Positions 38,362 to 47,351 of a stretch of DNA of 64,000 nt are shown one piece after another (position 1 is the stretch's first letter; the number at the start of each line of letters is the position of its first letter). Under the pieces are notes generated by a model. It ran no database searches, had not been told where the DNA came from, and saw only the letters and a list, made by a program, of their open reading frames with translations. The position numbers were made by a program, and so were the translations under genes. The stretch comes from Litorilituus lipolyticus (GTDB lineage Bacteria; Pseudomonadota; Gammaproteobacteria; Enterobacterales; Alteromonadaceae): the NCBI RefSeq assembly GCF_006439335.1, contig NZ_SAWY01000001.1, forward strand, positions 124,001-188,000, given 5' to 3'.

Positions 38362-38495
38362 AAATCAATTATAGAAAAGGTTAATAGAATGCTTTTAAAA
38401 CAACGCCAACAAGCAGATTTTTTTGACTCCATGAATCATTGGTGGACCGAAAAAAAACAAGCCCACTTTTAAACAGTTTTATCGTAATAATGTCT
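38362..38495 (+). pseudogene. Relic of a periplasmic binding-protein-like gene (3' end only)
   Basis: The frame starting at 38362 reads KSIIEKVNRM then LLKQRQQADF, followed by FDSMNHWW and a stop at 38472. It matches the C-terminus of the intact gene at 44019-44894 (KSVIGKVNKV, LLKQRQQADF, ISRMNHWW). DNA similarity continues past the stop through AAACAGTTTTATCG in both copies. Two in-frame stops lie just upstream (38356-38361), so only about 40 codons remain. A start at 38389 would give a 27-residue peptide, but the match to a C-terminus argues for decay. Confidence 0.85.
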
Positions 38496-38704
38496 TAGCT
38501 AGATAGCATTAACACTTACCATATTTCTCCTGCCACTTAGCGCTCAAAATGCCTAACTCTTTAGAACTATTAACCTATACGTATTTATATAATAACGACT
38601 TGTTTAGTAATCTTCAGATTAACTAATAGATTAAACTTTTGAAAAAGTATCTGACGTGTTAATTTAAGCCACTATATACGCCTTGACGAAAGGGAGATTT
38701 TTAA

Positions 38705-39325
38705 ATGCCATTGAAGTATATACACTCTCCAATAAAGTGGCGGGCGATTTTTGCTGAATCAGCATTTATTGGGGCGAGTATTTTACTTGCTTTCGCGCTG
38801 CAAGACTGGGATGAAGATAAAGATATTGAACATCGTACAATGATTGCTTTATGTAACGTCAAGTCAGAATTAATTTTTAATCAAGAGCTATTAAAAAATG
38901 ATTATATTCCACGTCAACAGGGGATGTTATCTCTTTCAGAAGCCGCTATTTTTGAATTAAAAGCAGAATCAAAAACAAAAATTCAACTTAATCAATTTCA
39001 AGAAATTTTGCTAACAGAACCACTTCGTTATTCAGCTTGGACACTGGCTGGGGAATCTGGTTATCTAGTATATGCTAATTTTGAATTAGCCACAGAAATT
39101 GGTGCCCTTATCGATTACCAAGAAGATCGCTATAAAATGATAGTTCAACGAATGAACAGTTCTATCATTGATCTTAAAGTCTTAGTGGATACATCTCCTT
39201 TAAAACGTTTTATTACGCTTAAAGATATGATTAATGAATGGACTATTCAAACTGAATACTTAGAAAGTAGATATGATAACTTGTTTCAACGAGAAGACTT
39301 TATTGCTTTAACATGTAATGAGTAG
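38705..39325 (+). CDS. Orphan single-pass membrane protein, unknown function
   Basis: 206 residues; I do not recognise it with certainty. A membrane helix lies near 14-33 (FAESAFIGASILLAFALQDW), followed by an acidic stretch DEDKDIEH and a mostly helical remainder. One Cys pair is possible (CN near residue 49 and near the end). The N-terminal helix ending in a Trp/Asp-rich edge resembles a widespread group of uncharacterised anchored proteins. AAGGGAG eight bases upstream is a strong ribosome-binding site. It lies between the relic and a leftward binding-protein-like gene. Confidence 0.7.
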   Translation: MPLKYIHSPIKWRAIFAESAFIGASILLAFALQDWDEDKDIEHRTMIALCNVKSELIFNQELLKNDYIPRQQGMLSLSEAAIFELKAESKTKIQLNQFQEILLTEPLRYSAWTLAGESGYLVYANFELATEIGALIDYQEDRYKMIVQRMNSSIIDLKVLVDTSPLKRFITLKDMINEWTIQTEYLESRYDNLFQREDFIALTCNE

Positions 39326-39380
39326 GAATTCTTACACATCTATCATTTAGATTAATAGAGCTTAGTGATTATACTATTGA

Positions 39381-40148
39381 TTATGATTGAATATACTTCA
39401 TTCTAATCTTGTCCACTTTTCCCTGTTTATGTAGTTTTTCAATACTTTTTGCTAATAATTCAATGGCACACTTTGGCATGCTTTTATGAAAAACAAAATT
39501 GATATTCGATCCTTCATCTAATGAAATAAAAGGTACAATTGAATCTTTTTCAATGGCTAATTTATTAAACTGAAAATAAGCAACATCTTCAGCATAAGCA
39601 ATAGCATCAACACGCTGTAAACTTAGCATTTTTAACATACTCAACGCTGAGTTGGTTTCGACTTGGAACGCTTTGATTTTCTCTCTGTCTAGTAATGCTT
39701 GCCCTATATCGCCTCTAACTACACCAATAGCTAATTCATCTAAATTCTTTTGTTTAAACTTTTTTTTATTTGCTTTGAGCACCATAATGGACGACTTCAC
39801 AACAAAAGGTAAGGGCAATAATTGGTATTCAATCGCCCGCTCTTTAGTCGTTACCATAGAAAAAGCAGCATACTTACTGTAATGCTTCATATTAAACAAT
39901 AGCCTTGCCCATGGAATAATATCTATCTCTTCTGTGTACAAAGAAATATTGAGGTCTTGATAGGCAAGCAATAATATTTCAGGAAAAATACCAACTAATC
40001 TGCCTGTTTCATCACGAAAATTAAATGGTGGGTAGTCTTCTGTTTGCCATTGCAGCTCACTTAAAAGCGTTTTGGCATCATGTTCGTTACACGCTTGAGT
40101 TGAAACAGAGTAAAAGCTTAAAATTATAACGAGAAGTATCTTATTCAT
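39381..40148 (-). CDS. Orphan periplasmic substrate-binding-like protein (SBP_bac_3 type)
   Basis: 255 residues: signal peptide 1-19 (cut before CNEHD), then a two-lobed binding-protein fold (QTEDYPPFNFRDETGRLVGI at the start; VVRGDIG near 143). It resembles polar amino-acid binding proteins, but no ABC permease or ATPase gene is near. Neighbours are a porin and a receptor, both leftward, so it may deliver a ligand to a sensor or act in its own right. Ligand unknown. Confidence 0.85.
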   Translation of the reverse strand: MNKILLVIILSFYSVSTQACNEHDAKTLLSELQWQTEDYPPFNFRDETGRLVGIFPEILLLAYQDLNISLYTEEIDIIPWARLLFNMKHYSKYAAFSMVTTKERAIEYQLLPLPFVVKSSIMVLKANKKKFKQKNLDELAIGVVRGDIGQALLDREKIKAFQVETNSALSMLKMLSLQRVDAIAYAEDVAYFQFNKLAIEKDSIVPFISLDEGSNINFVFHKSMPKCAIELLAKSIEKLHKQGKVDKIRMKYIQS

Positions 40149-40267
40149 ATCACCTCATAAAGAGTACCTTCATTGAATATATTCAGTAAGCTAAGTGATT
40201 ACCTAGCAAATACTGACAAACGAATGAGTACTTTTTACACAAATACAGAGTGTAAATTGAACATTAA

Positions 40268-41410
40268 TTAAAATTTCCATGTTTGAGCATAATCATAACG
40301 AAAACCAACAGAAATAGAACTAAAATCAGCCATTTGTTCGAAATCTCGGTAGAGGTATTCTATATGAAATTTTAAACTATCAGCGGGTAACCATTCAAAT
40401 GTCAAGTTTGCGCCATGATGATCCTGAGTTTGAATGTCGTTATAGCCATCTTCAAAGTCAAACACGCCAGTTTTCACTTTAAAGAAACGATTAATAGGGT
40501 AAGCTAAACTCACATCAAAAGTGTGCCCCTCTCTGTCTATTAATGTATTCCTTTGATAATCAACATCTTGATATGCCATAGCGATATATAAATCATTATC
40601 AAAAGTGTAGGCTAAAGACGCAGCATAAAATTTGTCTTCTCCCACTGTAAAATCATTATCAGTTAATACATCTTTACTTATGTAGCCCACACCTAAGTGC
40701 AGATTTCCAACATCATAACTTATACCGCCATTAAAAAAATCATCATTATCGTTGCCACCTGCACCATCAAACTGACCTGCAAGCATAAAGGTAAAATAAT
40801 TATATTTTTTCTGATATGTAACTAAATTATTAACAAAAAATGGACTTTCACGATCATACGCGAATGGGCTTCTGCTATGGTTAAAAATATCAACATACTC
40901 AGCTATAAACGTATACTGGACAGGGCGTTGCTTACCAATACCAAACTTACCCATTGGGCTATCAAGTGCGACATAAACTTGTCTAGCTTTACCAAAATCA
41001 GCATTGTTAGAGAGATCAATACTCCACTCACCATGTAGAGTCGCTTGCCAACCCTCTTTAAAGTTATAAGTAGATTTTAACCCTGCATTTGACAGAGCAT
41101 CACGCACATCCCAAAACTTTTCGCCGTACTCATCTATATACCCAAAAGTTGGGCGTAATGATGCATAGACTTTCACATCACGATTAGGCACAAAAGCATT
41201 ATTAACCTTTGCTTTTATAACTTCATTTTTTTCACTTTTAGGCAAAGTGTTTTTTTCAGATTTTTCTTTTTGTTCTAGCTGTAATAGTTTTTCATTGATC
41301 GCTTTTAATTGTTGCTTTAATAATTCAATTTCTTTTTCTGTTGTATTAGCATTTGCAGAAAAAGCCATAGATGAAAGGATTAAAGCCAAGCTAAATTTGT
41401 TAAGCAACAT
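40268..41410 (-). CDS. Outer-membrane porin, paralogue of the one at 28210-29325
   Basis: 380 residues: signal peptide 1-21, a coiled-coil segment rich in Lys/Glu/Leu (about 25-55), then a beta barrel ending in WKF. Shared landmarks with the first porin are SLRP, EWSIDL versus EWDIDV, NADFGKAR versus DADFGDAR, IGKQ and DIFNHSRSPFAYDRESPF. It lies between the binding-protein-like gene and the dCache receptor gene. Confidence 0.9.
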   Translation of the reverse strand: MLLNKFSLALILSSMAFSANANTTEKEIELLKQQLKAINEKLLQLEQKEKSEKNTLPKSEKNEVIKAKVNNAFVPNRDVKVYASLRPTFGYIDEYGEKFWDVRDALSNAGLKSTYNFKEGWQATLHGEWSIDLSNNADFGKARQVYVALDSPMGKFGIGKQRPVQYTFIAEYVDIFNHSRSPFAYDRESPFFVNNLVTYQKKYNYFTFMLAGQFDGAGGNDNDDFFNGGISYDVGNLHLGVGYISKDVLTDNDFTVGEDKFYAASLAYTFDNDLYIAMAYQDVDYQRNTLIDREGHTFDVSLAYPINRFFKVKTGVFDFEDGYNDIQTQDHHGANLTFEWLPADSLKFHIEYLYRDFEQMADFSSISVGFRYDYAQTWKF

Positions 41411-41486
41411 ACCTAGACTCCTGGGTCAAAAGTACTATTAATTATGGTTAATTTTCACTTAAATGATTCTCAATAATTCAAGCGAA

Positions 41487-43358
41487 TTAAACCTTAAACT
41501 TATCCAATATTTCGTTCTGTTCTCTAACACTAACTGTTTGCATTTGAATAGCATCATTCGTTCTATGGGTATGCTCTGATACTGAATTCGATAAATCTTT
41601 AATTTTAACTGTGTTTGAGTTTATTTCTTCCGCCACAGAGCTTTGCTCTTCAGCAGCAGATGCAATTTGAATGTTCATATCATTAATTAGTTTAATTGCA
41701 TCATAGATGCTATGCAGTGCCGCACCTGTTTTCTCAGCTTGTTCAACGGTGCCGCTTGCTGCATCCTGACTTGATTTCATTGCTTGTGAAACAGTAGATG
41801 TGCCTTGTTGTAGCTTATCAATCATGGTTCTTATTTCAGTAGTAGACTCTTGAGTTCTTGAAGCAAGGGTTCTAACTTCATCGGCAACAACAGCAAAACC
41901 TCTTCCCTGCTCGCCAGCACGTGCAGCCTCAATTGCGGCATTTAAGGCGAGTAAATTTGTTTGCTCAGCAATATCATTAATAACCTGCAAAATTGTTTCA
42001 ATACTGTGAGCAGCATCTTCTAATATCACAACATCTTTTACGGCTTGTTCAATCTTATCGGATAAGACATTAATCGATTCTGTCGTTTTATTAACAATAT
42101 CGGATCCCATTTGAGTCGAATCCTCAGCTTCTTGAGCAGCTGAAGCTGCATTTTGAGCATTAGCAGCAACGTCAGAAGCTGTTGTTGCCATTTCATGCAT
42201 TGCGGTAGCAAGAAGTTCAATTTCTTGCATTTGAGTTGTCATAGCCTCGTTTGATTGAGATGCCCCTCTCTCTGTAATTTCAGTGCCTTCGAGTATATCT
42301 TTCCCTGAAGATTTCAATCGTTTAACTTGTTCCTGTAAGTTACCTGTGAATACGTTAAAGCCTGAAGCAAGTTCCGCAAACTCTTTATCTGTTTTTGTTG
42401 ATAAACGTTTCGTCAAATCACCATTACCTGATGCCACATCTTGTATCGCATCATTTAGGTCATCTAACGGTTTTAATAGTTTTCGCATTAAGTATCTTAG
42501 TGTGATAATACTTATGATTAAGGCGACTACCCCATAAACTATCGCATTATTTCTCATAGTATAAACAGATTGGTGAGCTACTTTTTCATTTAACAATACA
42601 CCAATATACCAGTCCTGATTCGGCACTTTTACAAAGCGAAGATCATACTCCTCATCATTGATTATTACTGATTTCATTTTGCCAGTGTTTATCGAAGAGT
42701 TAGGCAAGAATTCCGACATTTTCTTTCCATTATATTTCCCTTCAGGGTGAGCAATAACAACGCCTTGTTCAGAAACAATAAACAAATAGCCAGCATCAAA
42801 TAATTTCACACTATTCACTAGCTTAGACAAACTCGATAAACTTAAATCAAAAAATATTGCACCAAAGAAGTTGTTTGACTGATTTATTGGAGTCGCGATA
42901 GAAATCAATATTTCACCTGTTGCAGAATCAGCATATGGCTCAGTGATTATGAGTTGATTTTTCTTTTTAGCTTCAATATACCAAGGACGAACTCTTGGGT
43001 CCCAGCCTTCTCCGGGATCCCAATTAGGATTACTCTTAAAATTAGTGCCATCAGATTCATAACCCCCACCTATTAGTAGGAAGGCTTCCTTTATATCAGG
43101 CATTCTTATTATTTGCGTTATGTTTTCTCGTGTAGGGTTTTGTTCAATTATTGACGTAGCATAATTTGCAATAGCTTTTTTACCTGCAAGTTCGGCTGCA
43201 ATAGTATTTTTTACACCGTGAACAATATCAACGATACTTTCATCGGTTGTGGTATTTAATTCTGACTTTAAGTTCAAATACTGCGTGGTATTCAATAACG
43301 TAATAGTAATAATCAATAGTGCTGAAGATGCCGCGGCAATTTTATGAACAAACTTCAT
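41487..43358 (-). CDS. dCache_1 methyl-accepting chemotaxis protein, predicted amino-acid receptor
   Basis: 623 residues. TM1 7-25, periplasmic dCache_1 domain about 35-265, TM2 about 271-290, HAMP about 291-345, and signalling domain with tip [18 protein letters not shown]. In the membrane-distal pocket R124, W126, Y127, Y142 and D171 match, with a constant offset of two, the R126, W128, Y129, Y144 and D173 of the Pseudomonas PctA amino-acid receptor motif (known from published work on the dCache_1AA motif). The first position (Y121 in PctA) is W119 here. Amino-acid or related amine sensing is likely. No CheR tether at the C-terminus. Confidence 0.94.
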   Translation of the reverse strand: MKFVHKIAAASSALLIITITLLNTTQYLNLKSELNTTTDESIVDIVHGVKNTIAAELAGKKAIANYATSIIEQNPTRENITQIIRMPDIKEAFLLIGGGYESDGTNFKSNPNWDPGEGWDPRVRPWYIEAKKKNQLIITEPYADSATGEILISIATPINQSNNFFGAIFFDLSLSSLSKLVNSVKLFDAGYLFIVSEQGVVIAHPEGKYNGKKMSEFLPNSSINTGKMKSVIINDEEYDLRFVKVPNQDWYIGVLLNEKVAHQSVYTMRNNAIVYGVVALIISIITLRYLMRKLLKPLDDLNDAIQDVASGNGDLTKRLSTKTDKEFAELASGFNVFTGNLQEQVKRLKSSGKDILEGTEITERGASQSNEAMTTQMQEIELLATAMHEMATTASDVAANAQNAASAAQEAEDSTQMGSDIVNKTTESINVLSDKIEQAVKDVVILEDAAHSIETILQVINDIAEQTNLLALNAAIEAARAGEQGRGFAVVADEVRTLASRTQESTTEIRTMIDKLQQGTSTVSQAMKSSQDAASGTVEQAEKTGAALHSIYDAIKLINDMNIQIASAAEEQSSVAEEINSNTVKIKDLSNSVSEHTHRTNDAIQMQTVSVREQNEILDKFKV

Positions 43359-44018
43359 ATTATTTCCTTAACAAAAGTCTAATTTGAAAATTATTGTGTC
43401 TTTTAGATATACAATAGAACACTAACTATTCTCCAAGAATTTAGAGAGGTTACATCTAAGTTACATTTGATTATAGTTGAGTATTTTTTAATTACTGATA
43501 AGGGCATAAAATTTTTTAAAATAAAACTTTTACTCTGGCTACTTTCACATCACATATTGTTTTTATCATTCAAACCATGTTGTTATTTCAAGAGAAAAAA
43601 TACTGAAAATGTAGAGCATGCTATTTGATTCAACGCTTATTTATAAATAATGCAATCAATATTAAAGTTATAAACATCATAAACAATGCTTTATTCTTGC
43701 CTGTTTAAGCGAATCAACTTTAACTTAATTTTCTTTCGAATTAATAACAGTCCGTTTTATTCACCTGTAGTATATAAAAATAACACTCACCTTTTTCATA
43801 GCGACGATTAAAGAATCCACAGACAACTTTATAACTATCAATCCGCAGATAAATCACTCTTGTGAATAGCTGTTTCCATTAACTTTTGTAAAAATTGACT
43901 ATTACATGGCATTATCAATACTCTATTACCTTTATTTTGACCACTAGCAAGACTAAAGTTATTTTCATAAGATGATTATTATCAGAAATAGCCGCGTTTG
44001 AGGTGTTAATTCATATTA
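43359..44018. other. Long non-coding gap, 660 bases
   Basis: Very AT-rich, many stops in all frames, no gene seen. It separates the leftward receptor from the rightward binding-protein-like gene and must hold both promoters. A weak candidate for the rightward gene is TTGACT (43895-43900) and TACTCT (43919-43924). No repeats or strong hairpins were noticed. The size and the gene relic at 38.4 kb suggest rearranged DNA, but no remnant could be identified here. Confidence 0.5.
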
Positions 44019-44894
44019 ATGTTTCCTATCAACTACCATAAAAGAAACCGCATTTTTAAAAGCCTATTACTAGTTTATCTGCTGGTTATGACTCCGACTA
44101 TTTCTGCTCAAGAGGGTATTATTTATTGGCAAACAGACCATAGACCTCCTGCTTCCATTTTGCATGGTCCCTATCAAGGACAGGGCTTTATCGACCAAAT
44201 ACGAGATTCTTTAATAGAGAACCTTAATGAATATCAACACCTAACATCAATCAGCGCTTTAGATAAATTATTTCATGATATGAAACTTGGGAAGAACATT
44301 TGTCACCCTTTGTTATTTGTTACTAAGCAAAGAAAACAACACGCATACTTTTCTATTCCAGTTACAATTACGCCTTCTATGCGAGTAGTTATGACCACAA
44401 AACGGGCTAATGAACAAAACATTAAAGAACCCATCGAACTGAAAACTCTTTTTAAGAGTGGACAAATATTTGCGACGGTAAAAGGTCGCTCATATGGTGC
44501 ATTCATTGATGAAGCAATTAAGCAGCAAAAAAATAATTACTCTCATGCCCAAATGAGTGCTGAAGACAACACTAGACTATTTCGGTTACTTGAAAAAAAT
44601 CGGATCGATTTTACTTTTGCTTATCCCTTTGAACTCAATTACTTTCAAACATACCATCAAAGTACTGATTTCAGCTCATTTACCATTAAGGGTTTAAGCG
44701 AATACACCCTTGGCAGTGTAGCTTGTAGCAAAACCGCTTGGGGTAAGTCAGTAATAGGAAAAGTTAATAAAGTATTATTAAAACAGCGTCAGCAAGCAGA
44801 TTTTATTTCTAGGATGAACCATTGGTGGCCAGAAGAAACTAACAAAGAAGCGTTTAAACAGTTTTATCGCCATGATTTTTTGAATGCGCAATAA
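44019..44894 (+). CDS. Orphan periplasmic binding-protein-like protein (TIGR02285-like)
   Basis: 291 residues: a long N-terminal basic region and signal peptide (cut near residue 30, SAQEG), then a two-domain binding-protein-like fold beginning IIYWQTDHRPPA. The character fits the TIGR02285-type family of proteobacterial periplasmic proteins (from memory). No ABC partners nearby. Its last 45 codons are duplicated as a relic at 38362-38495. No strong ribosome-binding site precedes the ATG. Confidence 0.8.
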   Translation: MFPINYHKRNRIFKSLLLVYLLVMTPTISAQEGIIYWQTDHRPPASILHGPYQGQGFIDQIRDSLIENLNEYQHLTSISALDKLFHDMKLGKNICHPLLFVTKQRKQHAYFSIPVTITPSMRVVMTTKRANEQNIKEPIELKTLFKSGQIFATVKGRSYGAFIDEAIKQQKNNYSHAQMSAEDNTRLFRLLEKNRIDFTFAYPFELNYFQTYHQSTDFSSFTIKGLSEYTLGSVACSKTAWGKSVIGKVNKVLLKQRQQADFISRMNHWWPEETNKEAFKQFYRHDFLNAQ

Positions 44895-45181
44895 CGACTC
44901 AACACTAAAGCGTAACGAAATTGATGAAAGCTTTTAAAACAGCGACCAGTTGAGTAATGAATGCTTCAAGTAATACTGTAGTTTTAGCAGTTAAATAGAC
45001 TTTAGTTTCCACGGTTTTAGACGTACTTCCCATCATTGAATAAAAATCAATTATTTAAATACAACGAAACATTTAAGGCTTAATTAATAAGATACCTAGT
45101 TACTAATAGTATACGACTAGAGCAGCAGAGCAGTTCATGCTATCTTCTCTCACTAAATTAATAATGTGAGAAAACTAATTT

Positions 45182-46777
45182 ATGAGTTCTTCGGTTACTG
45201 AAAACAATCCCAATAATGAAAATAAAAATGGTTTGTTTAATCGCTTTTTATCTACTGTTGAATTTCTTGGAAATCTACTTCCACACCCTATTACCCTTTT
45301 CGCTATTTTTTGTGTAGCCATAATCGTTGGCAGTGGTATTGCAGATTGGTTTGGTCTTAGCGCTGTAGATCCTCGACCAATTGGCGCAAAAGGCAGAGCA
45401 CCTGATGGAGTCATTGAAGTGGTTAGCCTTTTGTCAATTGATGGCTTACATCGAATTGTTACTGGTTTGGTCACCAACTTTACAGGCTTTGCTCCACTAG
45501 GTACCGTGCTGGTTGCTATATTAGGGGTAAGTGTAGCCGAACATTCAGGGTTATTGTCTGCGACAATGCGAAATATGGTAATGGGCGCCTCTAAACGCCT
45601 TGTTACTTTTATGATAGTTTTAGCGGCAATTTTATCAAATACAGCATCCGAGTTAGGTTATGTTGTACTCATTCCTTTAGCGGCAATGATATTTCACAGC
45701 CTTGGCCGACACCCCCTTGCAGGCTTAGCAGCCGCATTTGCTGGGGTTTCAGGTGGCTACAGCGCTAACCTGCTACTTGGCACAATTGATCCGTTACTTG
45801 CTGGAATAACCACACCAGCAGCACAAATGATAGATCCTACATACGTTGTTGGTGCTGAAGCCAACTGGTACTTCATGATAGTTTCAACGTTTCTCATTGC
45901 TATTTTAGGCACCGTAATTACAGAAAAAATTGTTGAACCACGTTTAGGTAAATATGACCCAAGTGAAGCCAGCATAGATCTATCAGAGAATACGGTTGAA
46001 AAAATTTCACCACTAGAGAAAAAAGGACTCCGCTGGGCTGGAGTGACTTTCTTGCTAATGAGTGCTTTATTAGCACTAAGTATCGTGCCAGAAAACGGGA
46101 TATTACGTAATCCTGAAACAGGTTTAGTTGCCGGTTCGCCTTTTTTAAAAGGCATTGTGTCATTTATTTTCATTACCTTCGCCATTCCGGGCTTTGTTTA
46201 CGGAAAAGTAGTAGGCACAATGAAAAATGATCGTGATGTTATTGACGCAATGGCAAAAAGCATTAGTTCGATGGGACTTTATATTGTATTGGTATTTTTT
46301 GCAGCTCAATTTGTTGCATTCTTTAAATGGACAAATTTTGGTACGATCATCGCTATTAAAGGAGCAGCGCTACTACAAGCATTAAGCTTAACCGGACCAG
46401 AAGTGTTTATTGGCTTTATCTTAATGTGTGCCTTAATCAATTTAAGTTTAGGCTCATCATCAGCGCAATGGGCAGCAACAGCTCCTATTTTTGTTCCAAT
46501 GTTAATGTTAATTGGCTATGCACCTGAAACCATTCAAGCGGCCTATAGAATTGGGGACTCAGTAACAAATTTGATCACACCAATGATGAGTTATTTTGGT
46601 TTGATTTTAGCCGTTGCAGCTAAGTACAAAAAAGATGTGGGCATAGGTACATTAGTTGCGACTATGCTGCCTTACAGTATCGTATTCTTAGTTGGCTGGG
46701 TTACACTATTCTATGTATGGGTCTTTGGTTTTGGCTTACCTGTAGGCCCTGCATCACCGATTTATTATCAGCCTTAA
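45182..46777 (+). CDS. AbgT-family transporter
   Basis: 531 residues with about eleven or more membrane helices. The family signature is visible in IPGFVYGKVVGTMKNDRDVI (about 338-357) and in NLSLGSSSAQWAATAPIFVPML (about 420-441) followed by DSVTNLITPMMSYF. AbgT proteins import p-aminobenzoyl-glutamate or act as proton-driven exporters of sulfonamides; the substrate here is not known. Possible link to folate chemistry with the nearby glycine genes is only suggestive. Confidence 0.92.
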   Translation: MSSSVTENNPNNENKNGLFNRFLSTVEFLGNLLPHPITLFAIFCVAIIVGSGIADWFGLSAVDPRPIGAKGRAPDGVIEVVSLLSIDGLHRIVTGLVTNFTGFAPLGTVLVAILGVSVAEHSGLLSATMRNMVMGASKRLVTFMIVLAAILSNTASELGYVVLIPLAAMIFHSLGRHPLAGLAAAFAGVSGGYSANLLLGTIDPLLAGITTPAAQMIDPTYVVGAEANWYFMIVSTFLIAILGTVITEKIVEPRLGKYDPSEASIDLSENTVEKISPLEKKGLRWAGVTFLLMSALLALSIVPENGILRNPETGLVAGSPFLKGIVSFIFITFAIPGFVYGKVVGTMKNDRDVIDAMAKSISSMGLYIVLVFFAAQFVAFFKWTNFGTIIAIKGAALLQALSLTGPEVFIGFILMCALINLSLGSSSAQWAATAPIFVPMLMLIGYAPETIQAAYRIGDSVTNLITPMMSYFGLILAVAAKYKKDVGIGTLVATMLPYSIVFLVGWVTLFYVWVFGFGLPVGPASPIYYQP

Positions 46778-46792
46778 TAGGTAACTTTTTAT

Positions 46793-46814
46793 AAAGCCGC
46801 TATGTAGCGGCTTA
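46793..46814 (+). terminator. Hairpin after the AbgT-family gene
   Basis: TAAGCCGC-TATGTA-GCGGCTTA shape; strong GC stem 15 bases past the stop, but only a weak T-run. Likely a terminator of low efficiency. Confidence 0.5.
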
Positions 46815-46943
46815 ATGTTCAGAAATATAACAGTTTCCTAACGCCAAAATATAATTTATCGATACTTATAGTTTGAATTGACTTAGGTATCTAAAACGAA
46901 AAAGCATAGCGTTAAAGAACTATAACGCCCATATCAATCATAA

Positions 46944-46981
46944 ACAAAAAAAGGGCAATAACATCGCTGTTATTGCCCTTT
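46944..46981 (-). terminator. Rho-independent terminator of the isc operon
   Basis: 14-bp perfect stem AAAGGGCAATAACA / TGTTATTGCCCTTT around TCGC, with a long T-run on the minus strand (A-run 46946-46952). It lies 26 bases after fdx, so no iscX follows. Confidence 0.9.
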
Positions 46982-47006
46982 CTAAAAAACTTATCTAGTT
47001 AACTAA

Positions 47007-47345
47007 CTAGTGACTTTCAGAGACCATATTCACCGTATACTTTGGAATCTCTACTACTAAATCTTCATCTGCAACGATGGCTTGGCAGCCTAAACGAGAA
47101 TCAGGTTCTAAACCCCATGCTTTATCAAGCATGTCATCTTCAAGCTCATCACTTTCTTCAATAGAATCAAAACCCTCTCTGATAATAACGTGACATGTAG
47201 TACAGGCACACACTTTTTCACAAGCGTGCTCTATGCCAATATCGTTTTTTAAAGCGACGTTCAGTACGCTTTCGCCTTTCTCTGCTTCAACAACAGCGCC
47301 TTCAGGGCATAAGTCTTCGTTAGGTAAAAATATTATTTTTGGCAT
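47007..47345 (-). CDS. fdx: ISC-type [2Fe-2S] ferredoxin
   Basis: 112 residues. Cluster ligands C42, C48, C51 and C87 follow the C-x5-C-x2-C ... C pattern of adrenodoxin-type ferredoxins, and C46 is the extra cysteine also known in E. coli Fdx. It supplies electrons for cluster assembly on IscU. Six bases after hscA; last gene of the operon. Confidence 0.96.
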   Translation of the reverse strand: MPKIIFLPNEDLCPEGAVVEAEKGESVLNVALKNDIGIEHACEKVCACTTCHVIIREGFDSIEESDELEDDMLDKAWGLEPDSRLGCQAIVADEDLVVEIPKYTVNMVSESH

Positions 47346-47351
47346 GGTGTA

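Noticed and set aside
38389-38472. 27-residue small protein gene
   Set aside because: The peptide matches the C-terminus of the gene at 44019-44894 and similarity continues past the stop, so it is a relic.
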